Shown here: one piece after another, positions 11,751 through 22,583 of the stretch | How positions within the stretch are numbered: the first letter of the stretch is position 1 | Layout of the letters: each line of letters begins with the position of its first letter | From: Glossina fuscipes | Taxonomy: Eukaryota > Arthropoda > Insecta > Diptera > Glossinidae | Assembly (NCBI RefSeq): GCF_014805625.2 | Contig: NW_023998416.1 | Span: 19,898,065 to 19,962,064, forward strand | Length of the DNA stretch: 64,000 nt | Reading direction: 5' to 3' | Notes under the pieces: generated by a model | Told to the model about the DNA's origin: nothing | The model's input: only the letters and a program-made list of their open reading frames with translations | Databases searched by the model: none | Position numbers and translations under genes: made by a program

Positions 11751-14700
11751 ATGATGATGGAAGTGGCACCAACCACTGATTTGGTATATCAAGGGATATG
11801 TACGCTTTTTCACAATACCAATCCCAGAGAAAAGGAAAAAGCTAGTAAATGGCTAGAAGAATTTCAGAAATCTGTAAGGTTTTGCAGTGTCTTTCTATCA
11901 GGAAGAATTAATTCGTCTCTTTTTAGATTTACTCATGGACTATAGCCGATGAACTGCTGCAACAAAAACGGGACTTGCATTCATGTTATTTCGCTGCTCA
12001 GACAATGCGTAATAAAATTCAAAATTCATTTAATGAATTGCCGCCCTCCTCGCATGAATCGTTACGTGACTCTTTGATAACTCATATAGGACAAATAACC
12101 ATTGACACCGACAATATAATAGTAACACAATTATGCTTGGCTTTGGCTGATTTATCTTTATTGATGGCGTCGTGGAAGCAGCCCATTTTAGATTTACTAG
12201 ATATGTTATCACCGCAGCCGCAGTCGATGTGGCCGCTTTTAGAAATTCTTACATTAATACCGGAAGAAATGGATTCGCGGTATTTGCGTTTGGGAGCGAA
12301 CCGACGTGAAGAGGTACATTTGCAGTTGGAAGCAGCCGCTCCAAAAGTAATGGAATATCTTTGCATGTGCATGCATGTAAGCGAAACTAATCAAGAGAAA
12401 ATATTAAATGCGACCCTACGTTGCTACAGTACCTGGGTGGCTATACACGCCATACGTCTGCAGCAATCAGCACAAAATCCGCTAACGCAACAAGTCTTCA
12501 AATTGCTAAGCATGGAAAGCACTTCGCGCAAATTACACGATACCGCTACCGAATGTATGTGCGCCTTGCTCAGCACAAGCTTAGATCCTCAGTTTAAATT
12601 GCAAATATTCAATTGCATTTGCATGCTGGAGCCAGCCTATCATACTAGTGTGGGTACCGAGGACATAGATAAGACGATGAATTATTGCCGTATATTTACT
12701 GTACTGTGCGAAGCGTTCTTCTTCGAAATGCTTCAAAGTGATGATATGCCGCATTATTCAATAAAAGGTCTGGATTTAGTGTTAATTTGTGTAGGGCATT
12801 TCGATTATGAGGTGGCTGAGATAACGTTCAACTTATGGTACAGTCTTAGCGAGGAGTTATTTCAACGGAATAATGATACACTAACAGCGCATTTTAAGCC
12901 TCATATAGAGCGTTTATTGGGTGCTTTATATCGTTTAGCGCAAATGGAGTCCGATCAGGAAGGTCTACTAGATGAAAACGATAGTTTTAGTGTGAGTTGT
13001 TGCAATTCCTTTTTCGCAAAAGTGTTGGAAGGAAATTTGATCTATTTGCATTTTGCAGGACTTTCGTCGAAAGGTTTCCGATCTAATAAAGGATGTTGCA
13101 TTTATTGTGGGTTCGGGAGCGTGTTTTAAACAAATGTTTTTGCTATTGCAGTCGCCAGGGACCACGTGGGAGTCAACAGAATCGGCATTGTTTATCATGC
13201 AAAATGTAGCCAAAAATATTATACCGTAAATATTAAACATTTTCTTTATAATTCTCGTAAGTCAGGTTTTTTGATTCATCTATCCTTTTTTTTATTTTTT
13301 TTTTCAGAGATGAAAACGAAATTATTCCCAAAGTTGTGGAAGCTATACTTAATCTTACAGATAAGACTCATATAGCCGTGCGCTATACTTCGATTATGTT
13401 GCTTGGCGAATTATGCGATTGGATTGAAAATCATCCGGAGACGCTGCAAGCCGTACTAGATTTTTTATTGTGCTCCTTGCAGCAGAAAAATGGTTTGGCT
13501 GCCGCTGCCGCCATTGCTTTGACCTCAATTTGTTCGTCCTGCCGGCAAAAAATGACGTGTCACATTTTTGGACTGGTGAACATAGCTGGAAGTTTAGATA
13601 GTTTCGAAATCAACAATGACTTGGCGATAGGATTATTGAAAGGCATTTCGCTCATATTATCGCGTCTGCCTAGAAATCAATTAGATACGGCTATGCGCGA
13701 GATAATAAGATTTCAATTAGAACCTTTAGCGGAGCTAGTGAAAAGTGGGCCTGTCGCTGTAGTTTGCAAGGGTGAGCGGACAGATCCCGCTTATTGGGTG
13801 GATAGAGCCTGTGCTGTTATACGCCATACTAATCCTGATGTCAGCACCGACGAAATGCATCCCACCTTACAGATTCTGAATGAGGCTTGGCCTTTGATTT
13901 CCCAAATAATGGATAAATATCAAACGGACGTAAGAGTGATGGAGCGCACTTGCCGCCTAATACGCTACAGTGTGCGTATGGTACGAAAACAAGCGTCATT
14001 GTTGGTAGAGCCTTTAATTAACCAAATGGTTTGCTTGTACACTTTACATCATCATAGTTGCTTTCTGTATTTGGGCTCAGTATTTGTAGATGAATTTGCC
14101 AAAGTTGACGAATGCATAAACGGGCTCTTGGCAATGCTAAAGGCGTTTATTGAGCCCACGTTTAAAATGTTGCAAGTAGAGAATGGTTTAAAAAACAATC
14201 CAGACACTGTGGACGACTTTTTTCGCTTGTGTTCGCGTTTCATAGATTGTTGTCCGTTACCCTTCCTACAAAGTGCACTGGTTACGCCCATATTTCAATG
14301 CGCATTGCTTGCCTGCACTTTAGATCATCGTGAAGCGAATTCTTCGGTCATGAAATTTTTTTGCAATCTTCTAAAATGGGGACGCAGTAATAATTATCGC
14401 TTGTCAGAATGCAAGCCATTGGTGGCGGAAATCGCTCAACAAAATGGAGAAGCCCTAGTTATGAATCTTGTACACGCCTCAGTATTTTGTTTGCACTCGT
14501 ATATGTTGCCTGATGTAGCAGAAGTTTTGACAGAACTCAAGGCTGTTGTGACCAGCGAACAGATGGAATCATATCTTAAGACGGCTCTGGATGCTTTGCC
14601 AAGGAAAAATTCAGGAGGCTACGTAACCGCCACCCAGCTGCAATTAGATGAATTTTGCAATACGGTCATGAGGTAAGTGCATTGACAGTCCATTACAAAA

Positions 14701-14802
14701 CGGGAAAACAAATGCAATATCTTAATTTTTTAAAATTATAGAGCTACTGCTCCGAAATCCGTGACCGTGGCCTTGAAAACATTTACTCGCTTATTCCGTT
14801 AA
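11751..14802 (+). CDS. Tnpo-SR: Transportin-3 / transportin-SR (importin-beta family)
   Basis: Five coding exons: 11751-11873, 11927-12991, 13059-13225, 13308-14672 and 14742-14802. The introns are 53, 67, 82 and 69 bp, all GT-AG with matching phases. The product is 926 aa; human TNPO3 is 923. Similarity runs along the whole length: SCYFAAQTM, LRDSL, LGANRR, NYCRIFT, AVRYTSI, HSCFLYLGS, NPDTVDDFFRL and the C-terminal FTRLFR. It is an all-helical HEAT-repeat karyopherin with the importin-beta N-terminal domain in the first 100 or so residues. Known role: RanGTP-dependent nuclear import of phosphorylated SR-type splicing factors. The first of three consecutive ATGs was taken as the start. The last exon codes for only about 20 residues. 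A canonical AATAAA follows at 15264-15269. The gene is convergent with TBCD, with 791 bp between the stops. Confidence 0.96.
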
Positions 14803-15593
14803 AATCTTATCTTCTTTTATGCTGAACTATTAAATTAATTATTACGCTACATGAAAATAATTATGACTGCCCATGATGTGTATTTTTATCCGCAGGCACT
14901 TTAATTTTTATTACAATAATTATTACCTTTATTGATTACTCTTAATTTATAAAAACAAACGCTAATTTTAAGTGTATTTATGTAAATTTTATTTCATTGA
15001 TATGTACATATATATATATACATATATATATGCATATATATGTACATCTTTTTCATCCTCTGCTATCTCTTAACTTCCCCTATATTCATCGTTAACACAT
15101 TTTAAAAAGAATGTCTTAAATAAGTCGATAAAAAGCTTCTAAAAAAATTAGTAAAACAAATTATGTCACATCAAAAAAAAAAAAAAAAAAGAAAGTAAAC
15201 AACATAATCGGACATATTTAGTGGTAGTAGTTTTACGTCAAAAAATTACATTAATTGTAAATTAATAAAAGAGAAAGAAAAGAAACCAGAAGACTTTTAA
15301 ATTCCGAGTAGTTATCAATTTAAAATTATTTTCGAATAATGAAACATGAATACATTAGACGCGCATTGTTTTGTTGCTGTCAAATTCCTCATTTTGAAGG
15401 AAAAAAATACTTGTATGTTTATTGTCTGAACAAAAGCAAATTTGCAAACATCCATTTTTATTGAATGTATTGATCATGTTGTATTTGTAGAGCCACCAAA
15501 AGTAACAAATTGTATGGAATGTGCAAATTTCTGCGAAGTAGAAAATGCAAGGTTTATTCCAACAGAAAAATCATAAAATCTGTGAAATGATTT
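14803..15593. other. Convergent 3' intergenic region, Tnpo-SR/TBCD
   Basis: Holds only 3'UTR-type sequence: AATAAA for the + strand gene at 15264, an A-tract near 15173-15190 and an AT palindrome at 15002-15047. No coding frame is supported. Confidence 0.6.
15002..15047. repeat. AT-rich palindrome bounded by ATGTACAT
   Basis: The ends read ATGTACATATATAT and ATATATATGTACAT, reverse complements of each other. The centre is an (AT)n run interrupted by AC and GC steps. It would extrude as a hairpin, but simple-repeat expansion is enough to explain it. Confidence 0.7.
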
Positions 15594-18500
15594 CTAATGG
15601 GTAAGACGCGGACTTAATGCTGCTGACTGGGGTGGCTTAATATCCATTAATTTGCACAATTCATTACGTATCGGCCTCACCTCCAATAGCGGTAAACCCC
15701 AGTCGGTTTCTGACAACAAATTCAATACCGCTTCCATATTTTCTTCAGGTATGTTACAGACTTCCCCATGCAAAGCTAATGCTTCATATAACTTGGTAGC
15801 CGTTGTCTTACGTATGTGCACGTGAGTTAAACCGAGGAATACCGACAATTTTGAGAGCACTTTCTTACATAGATGAGGCACTTGAACCAACTGACAAAAA
15901 ACATTAATACTGGAAACAATCTTATAAAGCTTTTTAAAGCCTTTAATTTCTAAGTTGAGTAAACGATATAAATCGTCGGCGAATGTTGAGGACTCATCAA
16001 GCAATGCCGAGTTAATGGTACCTACAAAACGTATATGAAACGTTTATCAAATAGAATATCATATTAGGGTTAGATTTTCAAATCACCTGAGCTTATAACA
16101 GTGTCGAAAAAGTTTAACATAGGATATGTTACCCTTTCGTTGAGTAAGTTTTTCTCAAAATTTTCGATCATCTCATGACAAAGACGCGGTATTTCATTAG
16201 GGTTATGGCGAAGAAATTGAAAGAAGGCAGCCGAAGAATATTTAATTAAAGATTCCGTTAGTTGACCTATACTGGCACTTAAGCCCAATAAAAGGCGTTG
16301 CGAATAATCGGTAAGATCCAAAAGGGAGCAAAACATGGGAAATGTGTGATCCGCGAACAACCACAAAACTGTATTCGCATCGTCGGGAAACGTTTCTTTC
16401 AACCGTTGATGGTGACGTATATGCGGTATTTCTGGCTGCAAATGAATCAACTGACAAAGTATGCGTCCCGCCAAACCACGCGTGCGATCAATTTTCTCCA
16501 CGGCCTGTTGCATCAAACTCACTACAACCTCATGTACATAATCAGCTCGCAGTAATTCCATGGGACATTGCTTTAACAACTGATAAATGGCTTAAGGAAA
16601 GAAATTAAATTAAAATTAAATTAAAGCTAATAGATTTTTCAAATACCATTCATTGCCGCTTCTCTGACCCAAGCGCCAATATCTCCGCGATTATCTAAGG
16701 TATATTCACCCAATGCTTTTAGAAAGCAATCCAACACCTTGTTAAAATATCTAGTATTGGCAAAGCTTACTATAAAGAAAATTGTACCATAAATTTATAA
16801 TGGTTATTAGGATGTCGCGCAACGTTTTTACCTTTGGAGTCTTTATTAAAACCCACAGTCTCCACTAGTTTACTTAACGCTTTAACGCTATCACGGCGTG
16901 CTTCGCTCCAATTTTGCGTAGAATTATGCGTCATTTCGAATTCTTTTCTAAATTGTCCGCCTTCAATTATAATTTGGAGTGGAGTTAAGGCGTGTTGCGT
17001 TAGGCTGTCTACTAATGCATCGATGTGAGGAGAAATCATAAAATATGGCAACGCCCCTAAAGCACCTGTATAACCCATTCGTATATGTTCCTCTAATGTA
17101 TTTTCTACTCCCTTCAAATAGAATTTAATTATCTCATCGTTTGTTTCCGCCCTTTGTGGTGTGTCATAGAACGCTCTGCATAGCTGAGCAAACGCCTCTG
17201 TAGCTGATTCTCGAGTCGGAGCTGTCTTATTTATAAGACACTTATCTATTACCATCTGCCATGAATCTGCGGTACGAATACGATTAATAAAATATTCGAT
17301 AGGTACATACTATGGAACTTACCCAAGCACTCCGTGGTAACTTCAATATTGGCCAGGCTGCAGTTTTTAATGAAGTCTGTGCAACATTGCTTCATCAGTT
17401 CACCGCTCATGCCGCGAAAGAGATCCCTTTGTAGGAACTTCAAAATAAGTTCGTTTAGATTAGTTATTGCTTGATTCGACAAGTACGCGTTACTCGCTCC
17501 CTCTTTTGATAATTTTTCAGCATCCATTTTACTTAATACTAAGATGATTTCTCCCAATGCCAAAACGCTACCATGACGTGTGTTAATATCAATAGAATCA
17601 GTTTTTGAAAACAGTTGATCCATAACTACGGTGGCCATGTATTCTGGAGCATGGTGTGTAAGCCTATGCAAAGCCTTCGCTGATAGTTCTCTTATAATAA
17701 TATCCCAATGATTTATTTTTCGTTCCACTAAATGATCTATTAAAGGTTTGCGGTATTCTTCGAATTGCGCTATAAAATCGCTAATGTTTAGAAAAGAATT
17801 TTGGCGCCAACCTACTGAATAGAAGTCAGTAGTAGTGGATATTTCAATACCGTATGGAAAGTTGCCCAAACGGCCCACACTTTCTTGAAAAGCAGCCGAA
17901 GCTGCCCTCCGACAATTGATTTCACGATCAAATACAGCTACAATTAGGAGCCCAGCTGAAATTTGACTAACAAAAGGTTGCAAATCATCAGAATTGTAGG
18001 CTCTGGCGAAGGCCCAGCACATATAACAAGCTGCATCTCGTATGTGTTGTCCGACTGACATATGACCTTTCATCTCATCATAGAACAAAGCTTTCATTAG
18101 TAACGGAACGAGCTCTTGCAAACGATAAGGCAACAAAAGGCCACGTTTCGCCAATTCGGCTAAAGCCAAACAGGCTCCATGCCAGGCTTCATGTGGTTCC
18201 AATGGACTTAAAATATCTATAACAGAACCAATAATGTCATCAGCTAGCTCTTTGGAAAGCCGATTAGCCACACGGCCCAGGCCTTTGGCAGCCGACCAAC
18301 GTATTTCACTTCCTCCACTGCGCAGACCCTGAAGTAATTCTTCAACAACTTCTTCTATGGCATCAGGAACTAAAATTTCTTCTTCAGAGCTATGCTCCTC
18401 GATGATATCCTGAGAATCTCCTATTGTGTTTTGACCGATAGAAGATTCTACCTGATTGAGATTCATGGCTAATGAACGTGTGCCGCGCTTATACCGCCAG

Positions 18501-19503
18501 TTAGCTACGCGTGGTTTTAAATATACCAATCCTATACGTTGCACAATTTTCATATAACTTTTGTACTTGAGAAAATCTGAACCATCTTTGTATTGACAGT
18601 TTATAATCCACTGCAGAAGTTTGTCGGCATAGGGAAGTAAATCCTCACGTTTGCCATGTTTTAAAATTGCTGCCACCGCCTGTAACTGTCCAAATTTGCA
18701 ATCCACCGTATTAGCCTGATGTTGACTGATTACCCAATCCAAGAAACTTTCTAAATATAAATCTTTAATATCAACTCTTACAAAAAATTTGGCAGCAAGG
18801 AATGCTGATATGTTACTGCATGTATCATTTGAGGATGTAAATGTTTTACACAAATCGTAAATGCGTTCCATTTTTGTTTTTTGCTGCCCTTTGCTGTTCG
18901 CAATGAATTGTGCATTACCTTCGCCATTATTTTGAGTAGTGTAGGCATCTAGGCGAGACATATGAAAAGGATTCAATACCAAAATGGACAACCATAGCAG
19001 TAATACGTAACGTGTTTCCCAGTTTTTAAAAGCAATAGGATCTTGTTGTTCCAACGTGTCCAAAGCAAAGTCAAGATCGTTTAACTCGTGGGGTAAAAAC
19101 TTAACCAATATTTTGTAAGTTCGTACTTTGCATATTATATATAAATATTTAAAAGCTGCGTGCATTACTGCTTCTGTTTGGGATCGGTCACGGATTTTGT
19201 TTAGCAAACGCCCTAGCAATTTCTCCATATGTGGGTCTAATAAATGAGGCTGCTCTTGATACCTGCGCCAACATGCAAACATAGAGAATAAAATACGATT
19301 CCATTTCATTTCTCCACTTACCGTGATAAAACTTCGGTATACTTTTCGAAATCCTTTTCAAATTTTGGGGCATCAGTGGCTTCATTAGCGGTAAAATATG
19401 TGGGAATCGAGTCAATCATTTGCAATACTTGCTCCAATTCGACGAAATGCTCTAATGTATTTGAGGGAAGTTCGTCCTCTTTTATAGTTTCACATTGGAG
19501 CAT
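15594..19503 (-). CDS. TBCD: Tubulin-folding cofactor D (TBCD)
   Basis: Six exons on the minus strand: 19503-19322, 19262-17323, 17266-16832, 16769-16647, 16590-16087 and 16021-15594. The GT-AG introns are 59, 56, 62, 56 and 65 bp and the phases agree. The product is 1203 aa; human TBCD is 1192. Diagnostic blocks: [32 protein letters not shown]-type [85 protein letters not shown] and, in the C-terminal domain, NLLNERV and [13 protein letters not shown]. It is an armadillo/HEAT solenoid. Known role: binds beta-tubulin and, with TBCC, TBCE and Arl2, assembles or disassembles the alpha/beta dimer. It is head-to-head with aph-1, with 380 bp between the start codons. Confidence 0.97.
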
Positions 19504-19883
19504 GATGACTACTTTTTAGCAGATTCTATGACAATTTATTGAAATTTTTACAAAAATTTTCTATTTCTTCCAAACAGTCGGTCTTTTGGTTTTTTTGATT
19601 TTTTCATGCGAATTGTTGCAGTGATGTAGTGATCTCAAAACCCTACATTTACTTTTGACAATTGTTTCTTTGAATTTACGTATTCCCTAAACTAACAAAT
19701 CATATGTTGTGCAATCAGCTGATTCGGTGGGTGTTTGTTTTTTTTATATGTTAGAAATGTTATTCGTATAAGAGCAAAAACAAGTTTATTTTATTATTAT
19801 AAAACTTTAATCTTAACTTAACAACCAAAAAAAAAAAGAAGAAAATATAAGCTATTCAGAAGCGAGTTTAGCCTGTTACCACG
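19504..19883. promoter_or_regulatory. Compact bidirectional promoter region, TBCD/aph-1
   Basis: The 380 bp between two divergent start codons must hold both 5'UTRs and both promoters. It has an E-box-like CAGCTG near 19718. I see no TATA box or DRE. Such short divergent spacing between housekeeping genes usually means shared regulation, which is an inference here. Confidence 0.55.
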
Positions 19884-20663
19884 ATGACTATGCCAGAATT
19901 TTTTGGCTGTTCTATGATCGCATTTGGTCCTCCCTTGGCATTATTCATTTTTACAATCGCTAATGATCCTATTCGCATTATAATCTTGATAGTTGCTGCT
20001 TTCTTTTGGCTGGTTTCGTTGCTTGCTTCATCAATCGTATGGTACGCAATAGTGCCTTTAAGGAAATTTTTAGCGTTTGGTGTTGTTTTCTCAGTGTTAT
20101 TCCAAGAAGGTTTTCGTTATATTATTTATCGAATTTTAAGACGTACTGAGCAAGGATTGCAGGTGGTCGCTGAAGATACACGCGTCATTGAAAACAAGCA
20201 CATATTGGCTTATGTTAGCGGCTTCGGTTTTGGTATTATATCAGCAATGTTTGCTTTGGTTAATGTTTTGGCAGATATGGTGAGTGGATTAGACGATAGA
20301 ATTGTTTTTGTAATAATTCCTTATTTTCTTGACTTTTAGTGGGGTCCAGCAACACTTGGCTTAAAAGGCGGATCTGAAGTGTTTTTTTTAGTCTCCTCTG
20401 CACAGGCACTCTCTATATGTTTGTTGCACACTTTTTGGAGTGTAATATTTTATAACGCATTCGACACGAATAACTACATGCACATAGCCTATGTAATCAT
20501 TACGCATATGGTTGTCTCCCTAACCACTCTGCTAAATGCTCAGGAGTTATACAGCGCGTCATTAATTATCAACTACTGTTTGACTGTAGCATCCGCTATT
20601 TTAGCTTTTCATGTATCAGGAGGTACAAAGCGTTCTCTTAAACGTTTTTTCATCTGCCAGTAA
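19884..20663 (+). CDS. aph-1: Gamma-secretase subunit Aph-1
   Basis: Two exons, 19884-20279 and 20340-20663, with a 60 bp phase-0 GT-AG intron. The product is 239 aa, matching fly Aph-1 length. It is a hydrophobic multi-pass protein, expected to have seven transmembrane segments. Landmarks: the N-terminal FFGCSMIAFGP, DPIRIIILI, FFWLVSLL, the helix-4 block AYVSGFGFGIIS (GxxxG motif, G113 and G117), and the two conserved membrane histidines in LLHTFW (H162) and ITHM (H188). Known role: scaffold of the gamma-secretase complex with presenilin, nicastrin and Pen-2, which cleaves Notch and other type I proteins in the membrane. The third glycine of the GxxxGxxxG series in human APH1 is alanine here (A121). 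AATAAA lies at 20695-20700, just before the convergent Taf10b gene. Confidence 0.96.
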
Positions 20664-20780
20664 CTAGTAACTAGAGAATTTTTGTATTACTATTAATAAA
20701 TAAACTCCAATTATGACGTTAAGTTCTTAAATAGAATTTAATCTCGAGAAGTTTGAATATACAAAATAAAAATATACAGT

Positions 20781-21312
20781 TCAGGGAAAATATTGAGCTT
20801 TGCGTACTGTTACTCCATAATCGGCTAAAGCTGGGGCTAAATCTTCCATAGTCATCGTATATTTCCGTTCCTTGTTCATTTTGGGTCCCTGAAATGCATG
20901 TATTTGTCAATTTCAATTTTTGATTACGTCAGATTTTTTATGCAACCTTAATAGGACCGTTCTGATTGCTAGTCCTAGTTTTGCAATTTTGTAAAGCATC
21001 GTTCGCCACATCGGAAATAAACTTTTGCGTAGCCACCGATATCAATCTAACAATTCGAGGATCACTAGATTCGAAGCCAGCTGAGTTCAAATAAAACGCT
21101 GTGACGGCATCTGGAACGGTTGGTATATAATCCTCTAATTGTAAGATGAAATCGCTTAACTGGGTGGTCTTTAAATAGGCGTTTATAAGAAAAAGAAAAT
21201 TGCGACTAATTATTTGCTAATAGTTTACCTCTTGTTGTTGAGTTTGTTGACTTTGTTGACTTGTTGTATTGGTTGTATTCGGGCGGTAGATACCAAAATT
21301 TGTTCCGATCAT
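20781..21312 (-). CDS. Taf10b: TBP-associated factor 10b (TAF10 family histone-fold protein)
   Basis: Three exons on the minus strand: 21312-21229, 21168-20947 and 20888-20781. The introns are 60 and 58 bp, phase 0. The second donor is the weaker GTTGCA. The product is 137 aa. It begins [11 protein letters not shown], followed by a short Thr/Ser/Gln stretch, then the TAF10 histone-fold region: [51 protein letters not shown]. The last exon is [19 protein letters not shown]. The MIGTNFG start resembles fly Taf10b as I recall it, not Taf10. Known role: TAF10 proteins pair with TAF3, TAF8 or SUPT7L-type partners in TFIID and SAGA. Its last exon has the same 108 bp length and phase as that of neighbouring Taf10, which supports origin by tandem duplication. 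It converges on aph-1 with 117 bp between stops. Confidence 0.93.
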
Positions 21313-21858
21313 GTTTTTCCAATTATCTAATCGTTTTTATATTAACAATTATAATTTATTATTATTATTTATTTTTATTACAATACTAATAATAAAAACT
21401 CTTAATTCCCAGCTCCTCTTCTTCTTTTATGAACCAGCTGCCAAGAAATAACGACATGTAAGTAATACACTCGAGGGAAATGTTCCTAAGTATTAAGATT
21501 TTCTGTTTTTTTCTATTTAATACACAATTAATATCTAATTCCATGAATGAATGCATGTATTTATGTATTTATGTCTTGATGTATCTGTTTGTATATAGTT
21601 GAACACATAGCTTGCATTGCATTGCTGGAGTAAAATTCGTAGATAAGAAATATTTTGCATGCGTTAATTGTGTTTTCACTGTATTAAGCTTTACCCAAAC
21701 TACTTCTTGTTCGCATTGAGCTTTTTTAATATGAGCCAGCTAATCACCTCTTTTTCGTTGAATATCTTTCAAGAAGAAGAAGAAAAGAATAAAACAATAT
21801 TTGCTTGAACTGTAACATTTTTTAATATAAATAATATTGTGGCAAACGTAGTTAAATT
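21313..21858. promoter_or_regulatory. Divergent promoter region, Taf10b/Taf10
   Basis: 546 bp separate the two start codons of the paralogous TAF10 genes. The stretch is A+T-rich with a CAGCTG E-box near 21435 and ATGTATTTATG-type repeats near 21550-21580. No TATA box or DRE is seen. Any shared control is inference from the arrangement. Confidence 0.5.
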
Positions 21859-22583
21859 ATGGTTGTAAGTAATGAAGAAAATATACCCTCGCCGAATTGT
21901 CCAGACTTAGAGCCGCCGCCTTCAGGCGATTCTCTCGGTGATTTGCTGGAACATCTCGAAGATTATTCTCCGACGATCCCAGATGCTTTAACATCCCGTT
22001 ATTTAAACATGGCAGGATTTGAAGAAGTAGATCCCCGCATTGTTCGTATTATATCTGTAACGGCTCAGAAATTTATTTCGGATATTGCAAATGATGCGCT
22101 ACAGCACTGCAAGACCCGCAACATAAGTCAACATTCTGGGAGTCATGGCTCAAATAAGGTAAGATATTAAACGTTCAACAGTTTAGTTTAGTGTACAGCT
22201 ACTCACATTTAAGCATCTTTTGCATTTTCCTACTATTTTTTTTAATACAATCAAGTTGCTATTAGACAAAGATAACTTTAGGCATCTATGCAGTTTTTTT
22301 TTTTGTAATAACGTTTGGGTTGATCCATGCAAAAAGTACAATAACTACTTTAACAGCACCATGAGTTTTGGAACAATTTCATCTAGTTTTTTGAGAAAAC
22401 CATTTTTTTTATGAGCGTTAAAACTCGACTTATTTTTTTAAATTGTTTATAATAATTACTTTTGATTTTTTCTAGGATAAAAAAGCTAATAAAGACCGGA
22501 AATACACCTTGGCTATCGAGGATTTGACGCCAGCATTAGCTGACCATGGCATAACTATGCGGAAGCCACAATACTTTGTTTAA
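21859..22583 (+). CDS. Taf10: TBP-associated factor 10 (TAF10)
   Basis: Two exons, 21859-22158 and 22476-22583, with a 317 bp phase-0 intron. The product is 135 aa. An acidic, Pro-rich N-terminus (about 30 residues) precedes the histone fold: LEHLEDYSPTIPDALTSRYL, VDPRIVRIISVTAQKFISDI, ANDALQHCKTR. A Ser/His/Lys linker follows, then the final helix RKYTLAIEDLTPALADHGI and MRKPQYFV. The last block matches fly Taf10 closely as I recall it. The start is fixed by an in-frame TAA two codons upstream. Drosophila Taf10 is longer at the N-terminus, so either this one is short or an upstream exon is missed. Codons 3-5 read GTA AGT AAT, a perfect splice donor, which leaves room for an alternative 5' end. 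Confidence 0.94.
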
